Part shown: one piece after another, positions 44,313 through 51,806 of the stretch
How the letters are laid out: each line of letters opens with the position of its first letter
Position numbering within the stretch: the stretch's first letter is position 1
NCBI RefSeq assembly: GCF_010550675.1
Contig: NZ_JAAGOA010000030.1
Coordinates: 1-64,000, forward strand
From: Phytoactinopolyspora halotolerans
GTDB taxonomy: Bacteria; Actinomycetota; Actinomycetes; Jiangellales; Jiangellaceae
Length of the DNA: 64,000 nucleotides
Reading direction: 5' to 3'
Notes under the pieces: model-generated
Seen by the model: the letters and a program-made list of their open reading frames with translations, nothing else
Told to the model about the DNA's origin: nothing
Database searches by the model: none
Program-made: the position numbers and the translations under genes

Positions 44313-45560
44313 ATGTTGTTCACCCCGACCAGGTGGGTCACGCATACGAGCCATCGGCAATGGCTGCTCGGAGAAGCCGACCGGCTGTTCAGTTTCTACG
44401 AGCCATACGCGATCAACCCCCGTGGCGGGTTCCACGACCTCGACGATCGCGGTGAACCGCTGCCCACGGGCTGGCCTCCCGCGGCAGAGCCCACGCGGAA
44501 CCTGTTCACCACCACACGCCTCGTGCACTGTTTCGCCATCGGGACGCTACTCGGGCGTCCCGGCGCCGCGCGATACGTCGACCACGGCATGGATTTCCTC
44601 TGGAGCGGCCACCGCGACCGGCAGAGTGGAGGTTACCGCTGGTCCGACGGCTACGCTGGTCCGGTCGATGACAGCAAGCAGGCATATGGACACGCCTTCG
44701 TTCTGCTCGCCGCATCGTCCGCCAAGGTGGCCGGCCATCCGGACGCCGAGCGCCTCCTGACCGACATCTCCACCGTCCTCGAGGAACGCTTCTGGGATCC
44801 GAAATACGGTATGGCAGCCGAAGAATTCACCGCGGAGTGGCAACCGAAAAGCGATTACCGCGGCCAGAACTCCAACATGCACCTGACCGAGGCACTGATG
44901 GCCGCCCACGAGGCGACTGGCGAGCAGAGATATCTCGATATGGCGCATTCCATCGCGCGAATGCTCATCCGAGATATCGCCGCATCGAATGAGTGGCGTC
45001 TACCCGAGCACTATCATCCCGACTGGTCGATCGACTTCGACTACGGAACCGACGTGTTCCGTCCCTACGGGTCCACCGTGGGGCATTGGCTGGAATGGGT
45101 CCGGCTGGTGCTGCAGCTGTGGGAGATGGGCAGCCGGCAGGAAACATGGATGCCCGAGGCGGCTCGATCACTGTTCACACAGGCGACCGCCGAAGGCTGG
45201 GATCACTCCCAGGGCGGCTTCTACTTCACGGTGGATTGGGAGGGCCGGCCCGTGGACCGTGACCGGTATTGGTGGCCTTGCACGGAAGGCATCGGAGCAG
45301 CGGCATTCCTCGGCATGATCGACGGTGACCAGGTATACGAGGACTGGTACCGGCGCGTCTGGGATTGGTGCGAACACCACCTGATCGACCGGGAGCTCGG
45401 TAGCTGGCACCATCAACTGGACGATTCGCTCAGTCCGAGAACCGACCCCTGGTTCGGCAAGCCGGACCTCTACCACACCTTGCAAGCATGCCTGGTGCCA
45501 CTGCTGCCCACCACCGGATCGATCGTCCGGGGCCTGGCGGAAACTGGAGTGCGGCTATGA
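44313..45560 (+). CDS. N-acylglucosamine 2-epimerase (AGE) family aldose-ketose isomerase
   Basis: 415 residues, alpha/alpha-barrel. Motifs: FHDLDDRGEPL, FTTTRLVHCFAIG, KQAYGHAFVLLAAS, NSNMHLTEALMAAHEAT and the C-terminal DRYWWPCTEGIGAAAFLG. Members isomerise mannose/fructose, cellobiose or sulfoquinovose, with two His acting as acid/base. AGAGGAGA precedes the ATG. Coupled by ATGA to the RraA-like gene. In this cluster it probably converts an incoming sugar or a side product. Confidence 0.88.
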   Translation: MLFTPTRWVTHTSHRQWLLGEADRLFSFYEPYAINPRGGFHDLDDRGEPLPTGWPPAAEPTRNLFTTTRLVHCFAIGTLLGRPGAARYVDHGMDFLWSGHRDRQSGGYRWSDGYAGPVDDSKQAYGHAFVLLAASSAKVAGHPDAERLLTDISTVLEERFWDPKYGMAAEEFTAEWQPKSDYRGQNSNMHLTEALMAAHEATGEQRYLDMAHSIARMLIRDIAASNEWRLPEHYHPDWSIDFDYGTDVFRPYGSTVGHWLEWVRLVLQLWEMGSRQETWMPEAARSLFTQATAEGWDHSQGGFYFTVDWEGRPVDRDRYWWPCTEGIGAAAFLGMIDGDQVYEDWYRRVWDWCEHHLIDRELGSWHHQLDDSLSPRTDPWFGKPDLYHTLQACLVPLLPTTGSIVRGLAETGVRL

Positions 45561-46216
45561 CCTCGACCCAAGATATCGACCTCGACGTGCTCGCCGAAGA
45601 GACATACAGCGCCGTCTTCTCCGACATCTGTGATCAACTCGGCTTCCACGAACAGACCGCGCTACCGGGCATCGCGCCTATCGGAGGTTCCGGCCGAATC
45701 GTAGGCTGGGCTCGCCCGTTCGTCGCTCGCAGCGTCGGCGAACCTCCGTCACGCCCCTACGGCAATGAGATCGACTTCATCGATTCACTCGGCCCCGGGG
45801 ACGTGCCGGTAGGTGATGGAACCAGCCGGCCGGCCGCCGCATGGGGTGAATTGTTCTCGTGCGCAGCGCGCGGCCGCGGTGCACGGGGCGCGGTGATCGA
45901 CGGATACGTTCGCGACGTCGCGAAGATCCGTGCGCTAGGGTTTCCGGTGTCCGCGCGAGGAAGCAGACCGACGGATAGCCTCGGCCGGGTGTCGCTTGAC
46001 GCGACCGTCGCTTCGGTGCACATAGGCGGAACAACCGTCGTGGCTGGAGACCTGATCGTTGCCGATGATGACGGAGTCACCGTCGTGCCACGCGACATCG
46101 CCGACGACGTGGCCCACCGTGCACTGGAGAAGGCGACAACGGAGAACATGGCGCGTCAGCTGCTGTTGGACGGCGGCAAGCTTGCTGACGTCTGGGAACG
46201 CCACGGCGTCATGTGA
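45557..46216 (+). CDS. RraA-like protein (HMG/CHA-type aldolase or dehydratase-like)
   Basis: 219 residues. The RraA fold has the conserved segment GAVIDGYVRDVAKIRALGFPV (Arg-Asp of the metal/pyruvate site), then GDLIVADDDGVTVVP. This family covers 4-hydroxy-4-methyl-2-oxoglutarate aldolases, sugar-acid aldolases and the RNase E inhibitor RraA; here a catabolic enzyme acting on a 2-keto acid is most likely. It overlaps the AGE gene by ATGA. Confidence 0.85.
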   Translation: MTSTQDIDLDVLAEETYSAVFSDICDQLGFHEQTALPGIAPIGGSGRIVGWARPFVARSVGEPPSRPYGNEIDFIDSLGPGDVPVGDGTSRPAAAWGELFSCAARGRGARGAVIDGYVRDVAKIRALGFPVSARGSRPTDSLGRVSLDATVASVHIGGTTVVAGDLIVADDDGVTVVPRDIADDVAHRALEKATTENMARQLLLDGGKLADVWERHGVM

Positions 46217-46274
46217 CAGCACATCCCGTCGTCACCTTCACCCCAGCACTTCGACACACCGCATGGAGATAAGC

Positions 46275-47795
46275 ATGAGTACGACGACGGCCGGGAACCC
46301 GGACAACGAAGGTGCGGCAGCGGGCCCAGCGAGCCTCTCGGTGGGCCCGGTGACGCGTGCAGCAGCAGAAGCCGCCCCGGACCTGGCCGACGCCACCCCC
46401 GGTGATCGGGCACGGCTGCTCGCTGCCGTCGCCGACGCACTCGACGCGGCTGTGGACGAGTTGGTACCCCTCGCAGACGAGGAGACCGCCCTCGGCGAGG
46501 CACGGCTGCGTGGCGAGGTGAGCCGGACCACGGGACAGTTGCGGATGTTCGCCGACGTCGTCACCGAAGGCAGCTACCTTGAGGTGACGATCGATCACGC
46601 ACGATCCGACAGCACACCGCCACGGCCGGACCTGCGCCGGATGCTGCACCCGCTGGGCCCCGTCGGGGTGTTCGCGGCGAGCAACTTTCCGTTCGCCTTC
46701 AGCGTCGCCGGTGGCGACACCGCATCCGCGCTGGCGGCAGGGTGTCCCGTCGTGGTCAAAGCGCATCCCGGGCATCCCCGGCTGTCGCGGCTGACTGCGC
46801 GCATCGTCACTGCGGCGTTGACCGACGTCGGCGCGCCGACCGGCACATTTGGCCTGGTCGAAGGGTACGAGACCGGACGTGACCTGGTCCTCGATCCGCA
46901 CATCACCGCGGTCGGCTTCACCGGATCCGCGGCCGGAGGACGGGCACTGTCCGACCTGGCCGCGTCCCGCCCCGACCCTATTCCGTTCTATGGCGAACTC
47001 GGCAGCATCAACCCCGTGGTGATCACCGAGGCTGCCGCCCAGCGGCGCGGCGGACAGATAGCGGCCGGGCTCGTCGGATCGTTCACCCTCGGCGTCGGAC
47101 AGTTCTGCACCAAACCGGGGGTCGTGTTCCTCCCGGAAGGCACCGGCCTGGAAGACGCGATACGGGCGGCCACACCGGCCACCGGAGGCCGGATGCTCAC
47201 CACACGGATCAGCACTGGGTTCGCTGACGGCCTGCGGGCGCTCCTCGCCACCGGGAACGTCGACGTCGTAGCAGGCGCGGCCGAGCAGGACGGCGCGGAC
47301 AGAGCAACGTCCCCGGTGGTGTTGGCAACCGACGTCGAGGCAGTGCTCGCCCAACCGGATGTGCTGCTCGACGAGTGCTTCGGACCCACGACGCTGCTGG
47401 TGCGGTACCGGGACGCAGCGGAACTCGCGCAAGGCCTGCACGCTCTGCCCGGAAGCCTGACGGCCACCGTGCACGCGGAAGACGACGAGGTCGCCGAGCT
47501 GGGCCCGATCATAGCGCGGCTGCGCGACACGGCCGGCCGGCTGGTTTTCAACGGCTGGCCGACAGGCGTGGCAGTCACGTGGTCGATGCAGCACGGCGGG
47601 ACATCACCGGCCACGACGTCGTCACTGCACACTTCCGTCGGAGCGACAGCGATCCGGCGATTCCTACGACCCGTCACCTATCAGGACTCCCCCGCCGCTC
47701 TGCTTCCCGAGGCGCTGCGCGATGAGAATCCATGGGGTCTTCTTCGTCGCATCAACGGGCGGCTGACCATACCGCGAGACCCGGCCGACGAGTAG
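46275..47795 (+). CDS. Aldehyde dehydrogenase, likely 2-oxoglutarate semialdehyde dehydrogenase
   Basis: 506 residues. Catalytic Cys is in GQFCTKPG and the general base Glu in FYGELGSINPV. NFPFAFSVAGGDTASALAAGCPVVVKAHP is characteristic of the NADP-dependent alpha-ketoglutaric semialdehyde dehydrogenase subgroup. It would make 2-oxoglutarate, the exit step to the TCA cycle. ATG at 46275 follows GGAGATAAGC. It ends the plus-strand catabolic operon. Confidence 0.9.
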   Translation: MSTTTAGNPDNEGAAAGPASLSVGPVTRAAAEAAPDLADATPGDRARLLAAVADALDAAVDELVPLADEETALGEARLRGEVSRTTGQLRMFADVVTEGSYLEVTIDHARSDSTPPRPDLRRMLHPLGPVGVFAASNFPFAFSVAGGDTASALAAGCPVVVKAHPGHPRLSRLTARIVTAALTDVGAPTGTFGLVEGYETGRDLVLDPHITAVGFTGSAAGGRALSDLAASRPDPIPFYGELGSINPVVITEAAAQRRGGQIAAGLVGSFTLGVGQFCTKPGVVFLPEGTGLEDAIRAATPATGGRMLTTRISTGFADGLRALLATGNVDVVAGAAEQDGADRATSPVVLATDVEAVLAQPDVLLDECFGPTTLLVRYRDAAELAQGLHALPGSLTATVHAEDDEVAELGPIIARLRDTAGRLVFNGWPTGVAVTWSMQHGGTSPATTSSLHTSVGATAIRRFLRPVTYQDSPAALLPEALRDENPWGLLRRINGRLTIPRDPADE

Positions 47796-47885
47796 TGCGC
47801 GTGCGAGCGTCCCGCCAAGCCGCCGTCCATGGATGATCTCGATCGTGACGATTCAGGGACGGCCTTGCGGAAGCCGGCGGCCAGC

Positions 47886-48599
47886 CTATGAGCGAGCGAG
47901 GTAAACTGTGTTGGTGGCTTCCGCCTTCTGTAACGGATTATGGAAGCTGACGATCTCTGCCCTCACCTCGGCGAAGACCGATGAGAGCGTGTCGGTGAAC
48001 TCCTCATCGGGAGGGTCGTTCGACCACAGGGCGAACACGCCATGTGGATGAAGGCACCTGGCAAGCCGCTGCAGACCGGTCGTTTCATAGAACGCCGCGT
48101 GGCTGGGATGAAGCACGTGGCGCGGAGAGTGATCAATGTCGACAAGGACGCAGTGAAACCGCCGGCCCGGCTGCCTGGGATCCAGGCCGCTCTCAGCGCG
48201 CAACATAGCGAAGAAGTCGCCATGCACGAGGTCACAGCGCTGGTCCGACGTCAGTTCAGCCCCTCCGGGTATCGAGCCGCGCTCGTGCCATTCAATAACC
48301 TCGCCGAGAGCCTCGACGACGAACAGCGACGTCACTCCGGGAGTTTTCAGAACGGCGTGTGCGGTGTAGCCGAGGCCGAGGCCGCCAACCGCCACGTCTA
48401 GGCCCGACCCGGGCATCCCGGCAAGAGCGAGCCGAGCCATCTCGACCTCGGCAACCGTGAAGAGGCTCGACATGAGAAAGTCATCGTCCAGCTTGATTTC
48501 GTAGACCTCGATGTCGAGAGTTGGATCCCACCGTCGGCGCAGGCTGATCTCTCCCCACGGCGTCGAACGCCTATCGATCTCCTGAAATCGCGTGCTCAC
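47886..48599 (-). CDS. Spermidine-synthase-like methyltransferase-fold protein
   Basis: 237 residues. Rossmann-like class I fold with the glycine loop VAVGGLGLGYTA, acidic strand VVEALGEVIEWH and DLVHGDFFAML, then VLVDIDHSPRHVLHP. It resembles the spermidine synthase-like proteins of actinomycetes that lack clear polyamine-binding aspartates. The GTG at 48599 follows GGGGAACC; a TTG at 48611 is also open. It converges on the aldehyde dehydrogenase gene and seems unrelated to the sugar cluster. Confidence 0.75.
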   Translation of the reverse strand: MSTRFQEIDRRSTPWGEISLRRRWDPTLDIEVYEIKLDDDFLMSSLFTVAEVEMARLALAGMPGSGLDVAVGGLGLGYTAHAVLKTPGVTSLFVVEALGEVIEWHERGSIPGGAELTSDQRCDLVHGDFFAMLRAESGLDPRQPGRRFHCVLVDIDHSPRHVLHPSHAAFYETTGLQRLARCLHPHGVFALWSNDPPDEEFTDTLSSVFAEVRAEIVSFHNPLQKAEATNTVYLARS

Positions 48600-48661
48600 A
48601 CGGTTCCCCAACTCACCTCATGGTGCATGAACGATGACCACGACAACGCCGTTCTCAGACG

Positions 48662-49390
48662 CTAGCGATCACGATGGCGGCCCGGTTCTGATCCGTTGCG
48701 GCCGCGTCGCCTCACTTCGCGAATGGTGAAGCGCTCGAACACGATCACCGCCCCGCGCGAGAGTATGTCGACCAAGGCGTTGTTCGCATAGACACTGTAC
48801 GCCCCCGCAACGATGCGCACGTCAGCGTCGATCGCCTCGATAGGGCCTTTGAGGTCCGGCGAGTTCTCGATGTGCCATGCGGCCCGCAATTGGATGACCA
48901 TGCCACGATCGAGGGCTCGCGCGGTGAGCACGGCCGCGAGGCTGTTGCCCATCGCTCGCTCGTCCACGCTGATGCTCAACGCTGAGGTGCTGCTGTCGGG
49001 CATGAGTTGGATCCACCCGGTCGTGACGTGCCGACGTGCAGGCGCCCCCGGAGCCTCGACCCGAGCGACGGCGAACGGCGGCGCGTCCACGTGGTCGCCG
49101 TCGAAACTCATGATCGGCACGTTCTGCCGTGCCGCTTCCTGAAGTACGGGGCCGGTGGGCGTGCCGGGGGTCAAGACGAAGGCGGATACGTGTGGCACGT
49201 CACCGTGCTGCGATGCGGGACTGAAGTCGATCGCACGGATGTCGCAATCGCCCAAGCGTTGGCGTAGCTGCGCCGCCCAGGTCCGAGATCGCGCGGAGAA
49301 GCTTCGGGCCACGGCCACAGGCCGGTCGGTCAGGGACGGATTCTGCTGAACGGTCGACACGATCGCATCGATGTGATGCACGTCAGACAC
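48662..49390 (-). CDS. Unrecognised protein
   Basis: 242 residues from a GTG. The middle shows alternating strands and helices: SAFVLTPGTPTGPVLQEAARQNVPIMSFDGDHV, then SALSISVDERAMGNSLAAVLTARA, then ADVRIVAGAYSVYANNALV. I do not recognise the family. The pattern suggests an alpha/beta nucleotide- or lipid-kinase-like fold but no Walker or kinase motif is evident. The C-terminal tail is arginine-rich (VRRRGRNGSEPGRHRDR). It lies between the spermidine-synthase-like gene and the small DUF2795-like gene with no overlap to either. Confidence 0.6.
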   Translation of the reverse strand: MSDVHHIDAIVSTVQQNPSLTDRPVAVARSFSARSRTWAAQLRQRLGDCDIRAIDFSPASQHGDVPHVSAFVLTPGTPTGPVLQEAARQNVPIMSFDGDHVDAPPFAVARVEAPGAPARRHVTTGWIQLMPDSSTSALSISVDERAMGNSLAAVLTARALDRGMVIQLRAAWHIENSPDLKGPIEAIDADVRIVAGAYSVYANNALVDILSRGAVIVFERFTIREVRRRGRNGSEPGRHRDR

Positions 49391-49458
49391 GGGCGCTGCC
49401 AGCGTGGCGCAAGGTCAGGATCGGAGATCTCCGAGTCGCCGGCTCGACATGTGCGATC

Positions 49459-49665
49459 TCAGAGTTCAACAGGCACTCCTGCCAGGTGCGGCCACAGGTC
49501 ACGCAGGGAGCGGTAGTGCTGATCCGGCAGGCGACGAAGGGTATCGATGACCTCGTCCCGCGCGCCGTTGGCATGTGCCCACGCCAGCAGCTGGTCCTTG
49601 TCGACCGGCGGGTCGGCGAATACCCCCTCGACGATGTCCGCTATCTCGATTCTGCTCACCGTCAC
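49459..49665 (-). CDS. Small DUF2795-like protein, copy 1
   Basis: 68 residues. Pattern: RIEIADIVEGVFADPP, QLLAWAHANGARDEVIDTLRRLP, then YRSLRDLWPHLAGVPV. This matches the helical DUF2795 type found in many actinomycetes. GTG at 49665 is 8 bases after GGAGG. A clear paralogue lies at 51050-51250 on the same strand, on the other side of the ADP-ribosylglycohydrolase gene. Function unknown. Confidence 0.75.
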   Translation of the reverse strand: MTVSRIEIADIVEGVFADPPVDKDQLLAWAHANGARDEVIDTLRRLPDQHYRSLRDLWPHLAGVPVEL

Positions 49666-50076
49666 TGTCGTGACCTCCGTCGTATGTGTTGGTGTCGGCC
49701 CGTTTCTCTCCTGCACGGACATGCGCCCGTCGGCCGGCACCTCGTGCGTTGTCCGCCATTCCAGCCCACGGGTCTGCGCTGACCCGACGACCGCCCCCGG
49801 CAGGCGCGCCCATCAGCGCACGGCGCCGGCATGAAGCATGTCGGCGCGCGGTATGGGATGCAGCCGAGGAGATGATGCCCGACGGTAGGCCAAGAGATAC
49901 CGCCGGACATCACGGGCGTAGACTCTACCATCACGTAAAGGTAGAGTTGCTTCGCGGGCCTGCCGGGGATGATGCACCGCGGACGGCGCACGGGAATCTC
50001 CCCAATAAGGAACTTCGTGCCGCGGCTGGCTCCCGGCACTTTTCCATTCGATGTTTCACCTCAGGAGATCCACTCG
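49666..50076. other. Intergenic region with promoter-like palindrome upstream of the ADP-ribosylglycohydrolase
   Basis: The 410-bp divergent spacer between the DUF2795-like gene (minus) and the hydrolase gene (plus). Only the palindrome at 49920-49946 stands out. The rest is GC-rich and without a supported gene. Confidence 0.5.
49920..49946. promoter_or_regulatory. Palindrome with back-to-back TAGANT -10 boxes
   Basis: CTCTACC (49923-49929) and GGTAGAG (49940-49946) form a perfect 7-bp inverted repeat with a 10-base centre. The segment reads TAGACT on the plus strand at 49920 and TAGAGT on the minus strand, both good actinomycete -10 hexamers. It is about 130 bp upstream of the ATG at 50077. 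Confidence 0.4.
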
Positions 50077-51036
50077 ATGCTTGCTAAGCATGATGCTTTG
50101 ATATGGACGCGACGAGTACGGGGATGCCTACTCGGCGGCGCGCTCGGCGACGCACTGGGTGCACCATTCGAAGGGCATTCCACCGTCACCGCTCAAGAGA
50201 TCCAGGCATGGATAGACGCGGACGAGCCACTGACATGGACCGACGACACAGCGCTGCAGCTTGCGCTCGCCACCTACCTCGCAGAACTCGGACATCCAGA
50301 CGACTTCGACGAGGATCAGCTAGCCTTGCGCTTCGCACACACCTGGGATGCCGAGCCGGACCGCGGCTACGGCGCCAATCCCCCGAAGATCTTCCGCGAC
50401 GTACTGGCAGGAAGCTCATGGAAACAGGCCTCTGTGTCATCGTTCGACGGTGCGGGCTCCCTCGGAAACGGCGGCGCCATGCGAGTCGCCCCGGTGGCCA
50501 CGCTCCCGCTGTCTGCACCAGAGATCGCAGCGATCGCCCGACGGTCCGCGGCCATCACACATGCACATCCCCAGGGCCAGGACGGTGCCGCTCTTGTAGC
50601 CGTGGCCGCTCGATGCGCATTCACATCGGCAGACGTACACGCTCAAACGCACACGGTGCTGGCCCAATGCACCGATCAGCTTCAGACACCGGAGATGCGA
50701 AGAGCTCTCGACGCGGTATCGCTGTCGATGCGGCTTGCCGAACCGGGCGAAGTGGCGCGGCTGACCGGCTCCGGCATCGCCGCTCGCGAGGCAGCCCCGG
50801 CTGCGATCGCGGCCTTCCTCCGGCATCCAGCCGATCCCGTGGCCGCGATCATGTTCGCCATCGCGATGGGCGGTGACACCGACACGGTCGCCGCGATGGC
50901 CGGGTCACTTGCCGGGGCGTATGCGGGCGAGAACAGCCTGCCAGAGAAGATGCTGCATCGCCTCGAACGGCGCCACCACATCGTGCACCTAGCTGATCGC
51001 CTCGCCACTCGAACATGGCCACGGCGCTCGAGCTGA
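50077..51036 (+). CDS. ADP-ribosylglycohydrolase (DraG-like)
   Basis: 319 residues. Two metal-coordinating motifs frame the active site: TWTDDTAL near residue 57 and MGGDTDTVAAMAGSLAGAYAG near 270. GCLLGGALGDALGAPFEG starts the fold and GNGGAMRVAP is the usual central segment. It removes ADP-ribose from protein arginine, or from other targets in related families. AGGAGATCC precedes the ATG. No mono-ADP-ribosyltransferase gene is seen nearby. Two small DUF2795-like genes flank it on the opposite strand. Confidence 0.88.
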   Translation: MLAKHDALIWTRRVRGCLLGGALGDALGAPFEGHSTVTAQEIQAWIDADEPLTWTDDTALQLALATYLAELGHPDDFDEDQLALRFAHTWDAEPDRGYGANPPKIFRDVLAGSSWKQASVSSFDGAGSLGNGGAMRVAPVATLPLSAPEIAAIARRSAAITHAHPQGQDGAALVAVAARCAFTSADVHAQTHTVLAQCTDQLQTPEMRRALDAVSLSMRLAEPGEVARLTGSGIAAREAAPAAIAAFLRHPADPVAAIMFAIAMGGDTDTVAAMAGSLAGAYAGENSLPEKMLHRLERRHHIVHLADRLATRTWPRRSS

Positions 51037-51049
51037 ACCGTGGACGTCG

Positions 51050-51250
51050 TCAACGGGCGAGGTCGGACAGGTGCGGCCACAGCTCACGCACCGCGTGGTA
51101 CGTGGCCTCGGGCAACTGTTGAAGTGCGTGGATGACCTCCACACGGGCGCGGTTGGCGGTCGCCCACGCGAGCAGGTCATCCTTGTTCGCCGGGCACGTG
51201 TCAAAGGCATCGCCAACGGCGTCGGCAATCTCCACCCGCGTGACATTCAC
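51050..51250 (-). CDS. Small DUF2795-like protein, copy 2
   Basis: 66 residues, paralogous to the product of 49459-49665: RVEIADAVGDAFDTCP, DLLAWATANRARVEVIHALQQLP, YHAVRELWPHLSDLA. It starts at a GTG at 51250 placed exactly 7 bases after a TAGAGT box, so the message is probably leaderless. It ends 14 bp from the end of the convergent ADP-ribosylglycohydrolase gene. Function unknown. Confidence 0.75.
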   Translation of the reverse strand: MNVTRVEIADAVGDAFDTCPANKDDLLAWATANRARVEVIHALQQLPEATYHAVRELWPHLSDLAR

Positions 51251-51256
51251 AACATG

Positions 51257-51265
51257 GACTCTACC
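51257..51265 (-). promoter_or_regulatory. TAGAGT -10 box for a leaderless transcript
   Basis: GGTAGAGTC on the minus strand; TAGAGT is 51263-51258, and the GTG start codon follows after 7 bases at 51250. No convincing -35. The same GGTAGAGTC string occurs upstream of the HelR-like gene (53788) and inside the palindrome at 49920. Confidence 0.5.
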
Positions 51266-51321
51266 CTGGCGTCATAGATAACTCGCACATCGACCGTGTT
51301 CATTTGAGCAGTGCAGCTGAA

Positions 51322-51353
51322 TCGGACATCGTATATCTCCCGTGCGTTAGAAT
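51322..51353 (+). promoter_or_regulatory. Candidate MerR-type promoter with long spacer
   Basis: TCGGAC (51322-51327) and TAGAAT (51348-51353) are separated by 20 bp, the long spacer typical of MerR-activated promoters. It lies ~37 bp upstream of the MerR gene start. Confidence 0.35.
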
Positions 51354-51389
51354 TGGAAACTTCACCAAAGATCGTCGGAAGGCGTGGTC

Positions 51390-51806
51390 GTGTCGCTCCA
51401 GCACATGCAGATCGGTGAGGTCGCCGAACGGGTCGGGCTGTCCCTGCGCACCATCCGGTACTACGAACAGGTCGGACTCGTGCCCCCGTCCGCCCGCACC
51501 CCAGGAGGCTTCCGCCTCTACACCGAACCCGACGTGGCACGCCTCAACCTGATCAAACGGATGAAGACACTCGAGTTCTCGCTGGAAGAGATGGCCGAAC
51601 TCCTCAGACTGATCGATCAGCTCAACGACAGCGACACATCCCCCGAGGACCGTCAGAACGCCATCGACCGGCTCAAGATCTACCGAGCCATCACACAGGA
51701 ACGCTGTGACGCGCTGCGCGTCCAACTGGAAACCGCCGATGCGTTCTCCGCGGACCTGCGGCGTGAGATCTCCCGTCAGCGACGGCTCGCAGGCAAACGG
51801 TCATGA
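51390..51806 (+). CDS. MerR-family regulator
   Basis: 138 residues. N-terminal winged helix HMQIGEVAERVGLSLRTIRYYEQVGLV with GGFRLYTEPDVARL, then a long dimerisation coiled coil (LEEMAELLRLIDQLND) and a short C-terminus lacking metal-binding cysteines. The GTG at 51390 is 7 bases after GGAAGG; GTG 51384 and ATG 51405 are alternatives. Its stop overlaps the RF3-type gene start (ATGA), so it is the regulator of that operon, perhaps responding to a drug or redox signal. Confidence 0.87.
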   Translation: MSLQHMQIGEVAERVGLSLRTIRYYEQVGLVPPSARTPGGFRLYTEPDVARLNLIKRMKTLEFSLEEMAELLRLIDQLNDSDTSPEDRQNAIDRLKIYRAITQERCDALRVQLETADAFSADLRREISRQRRLAGKRS

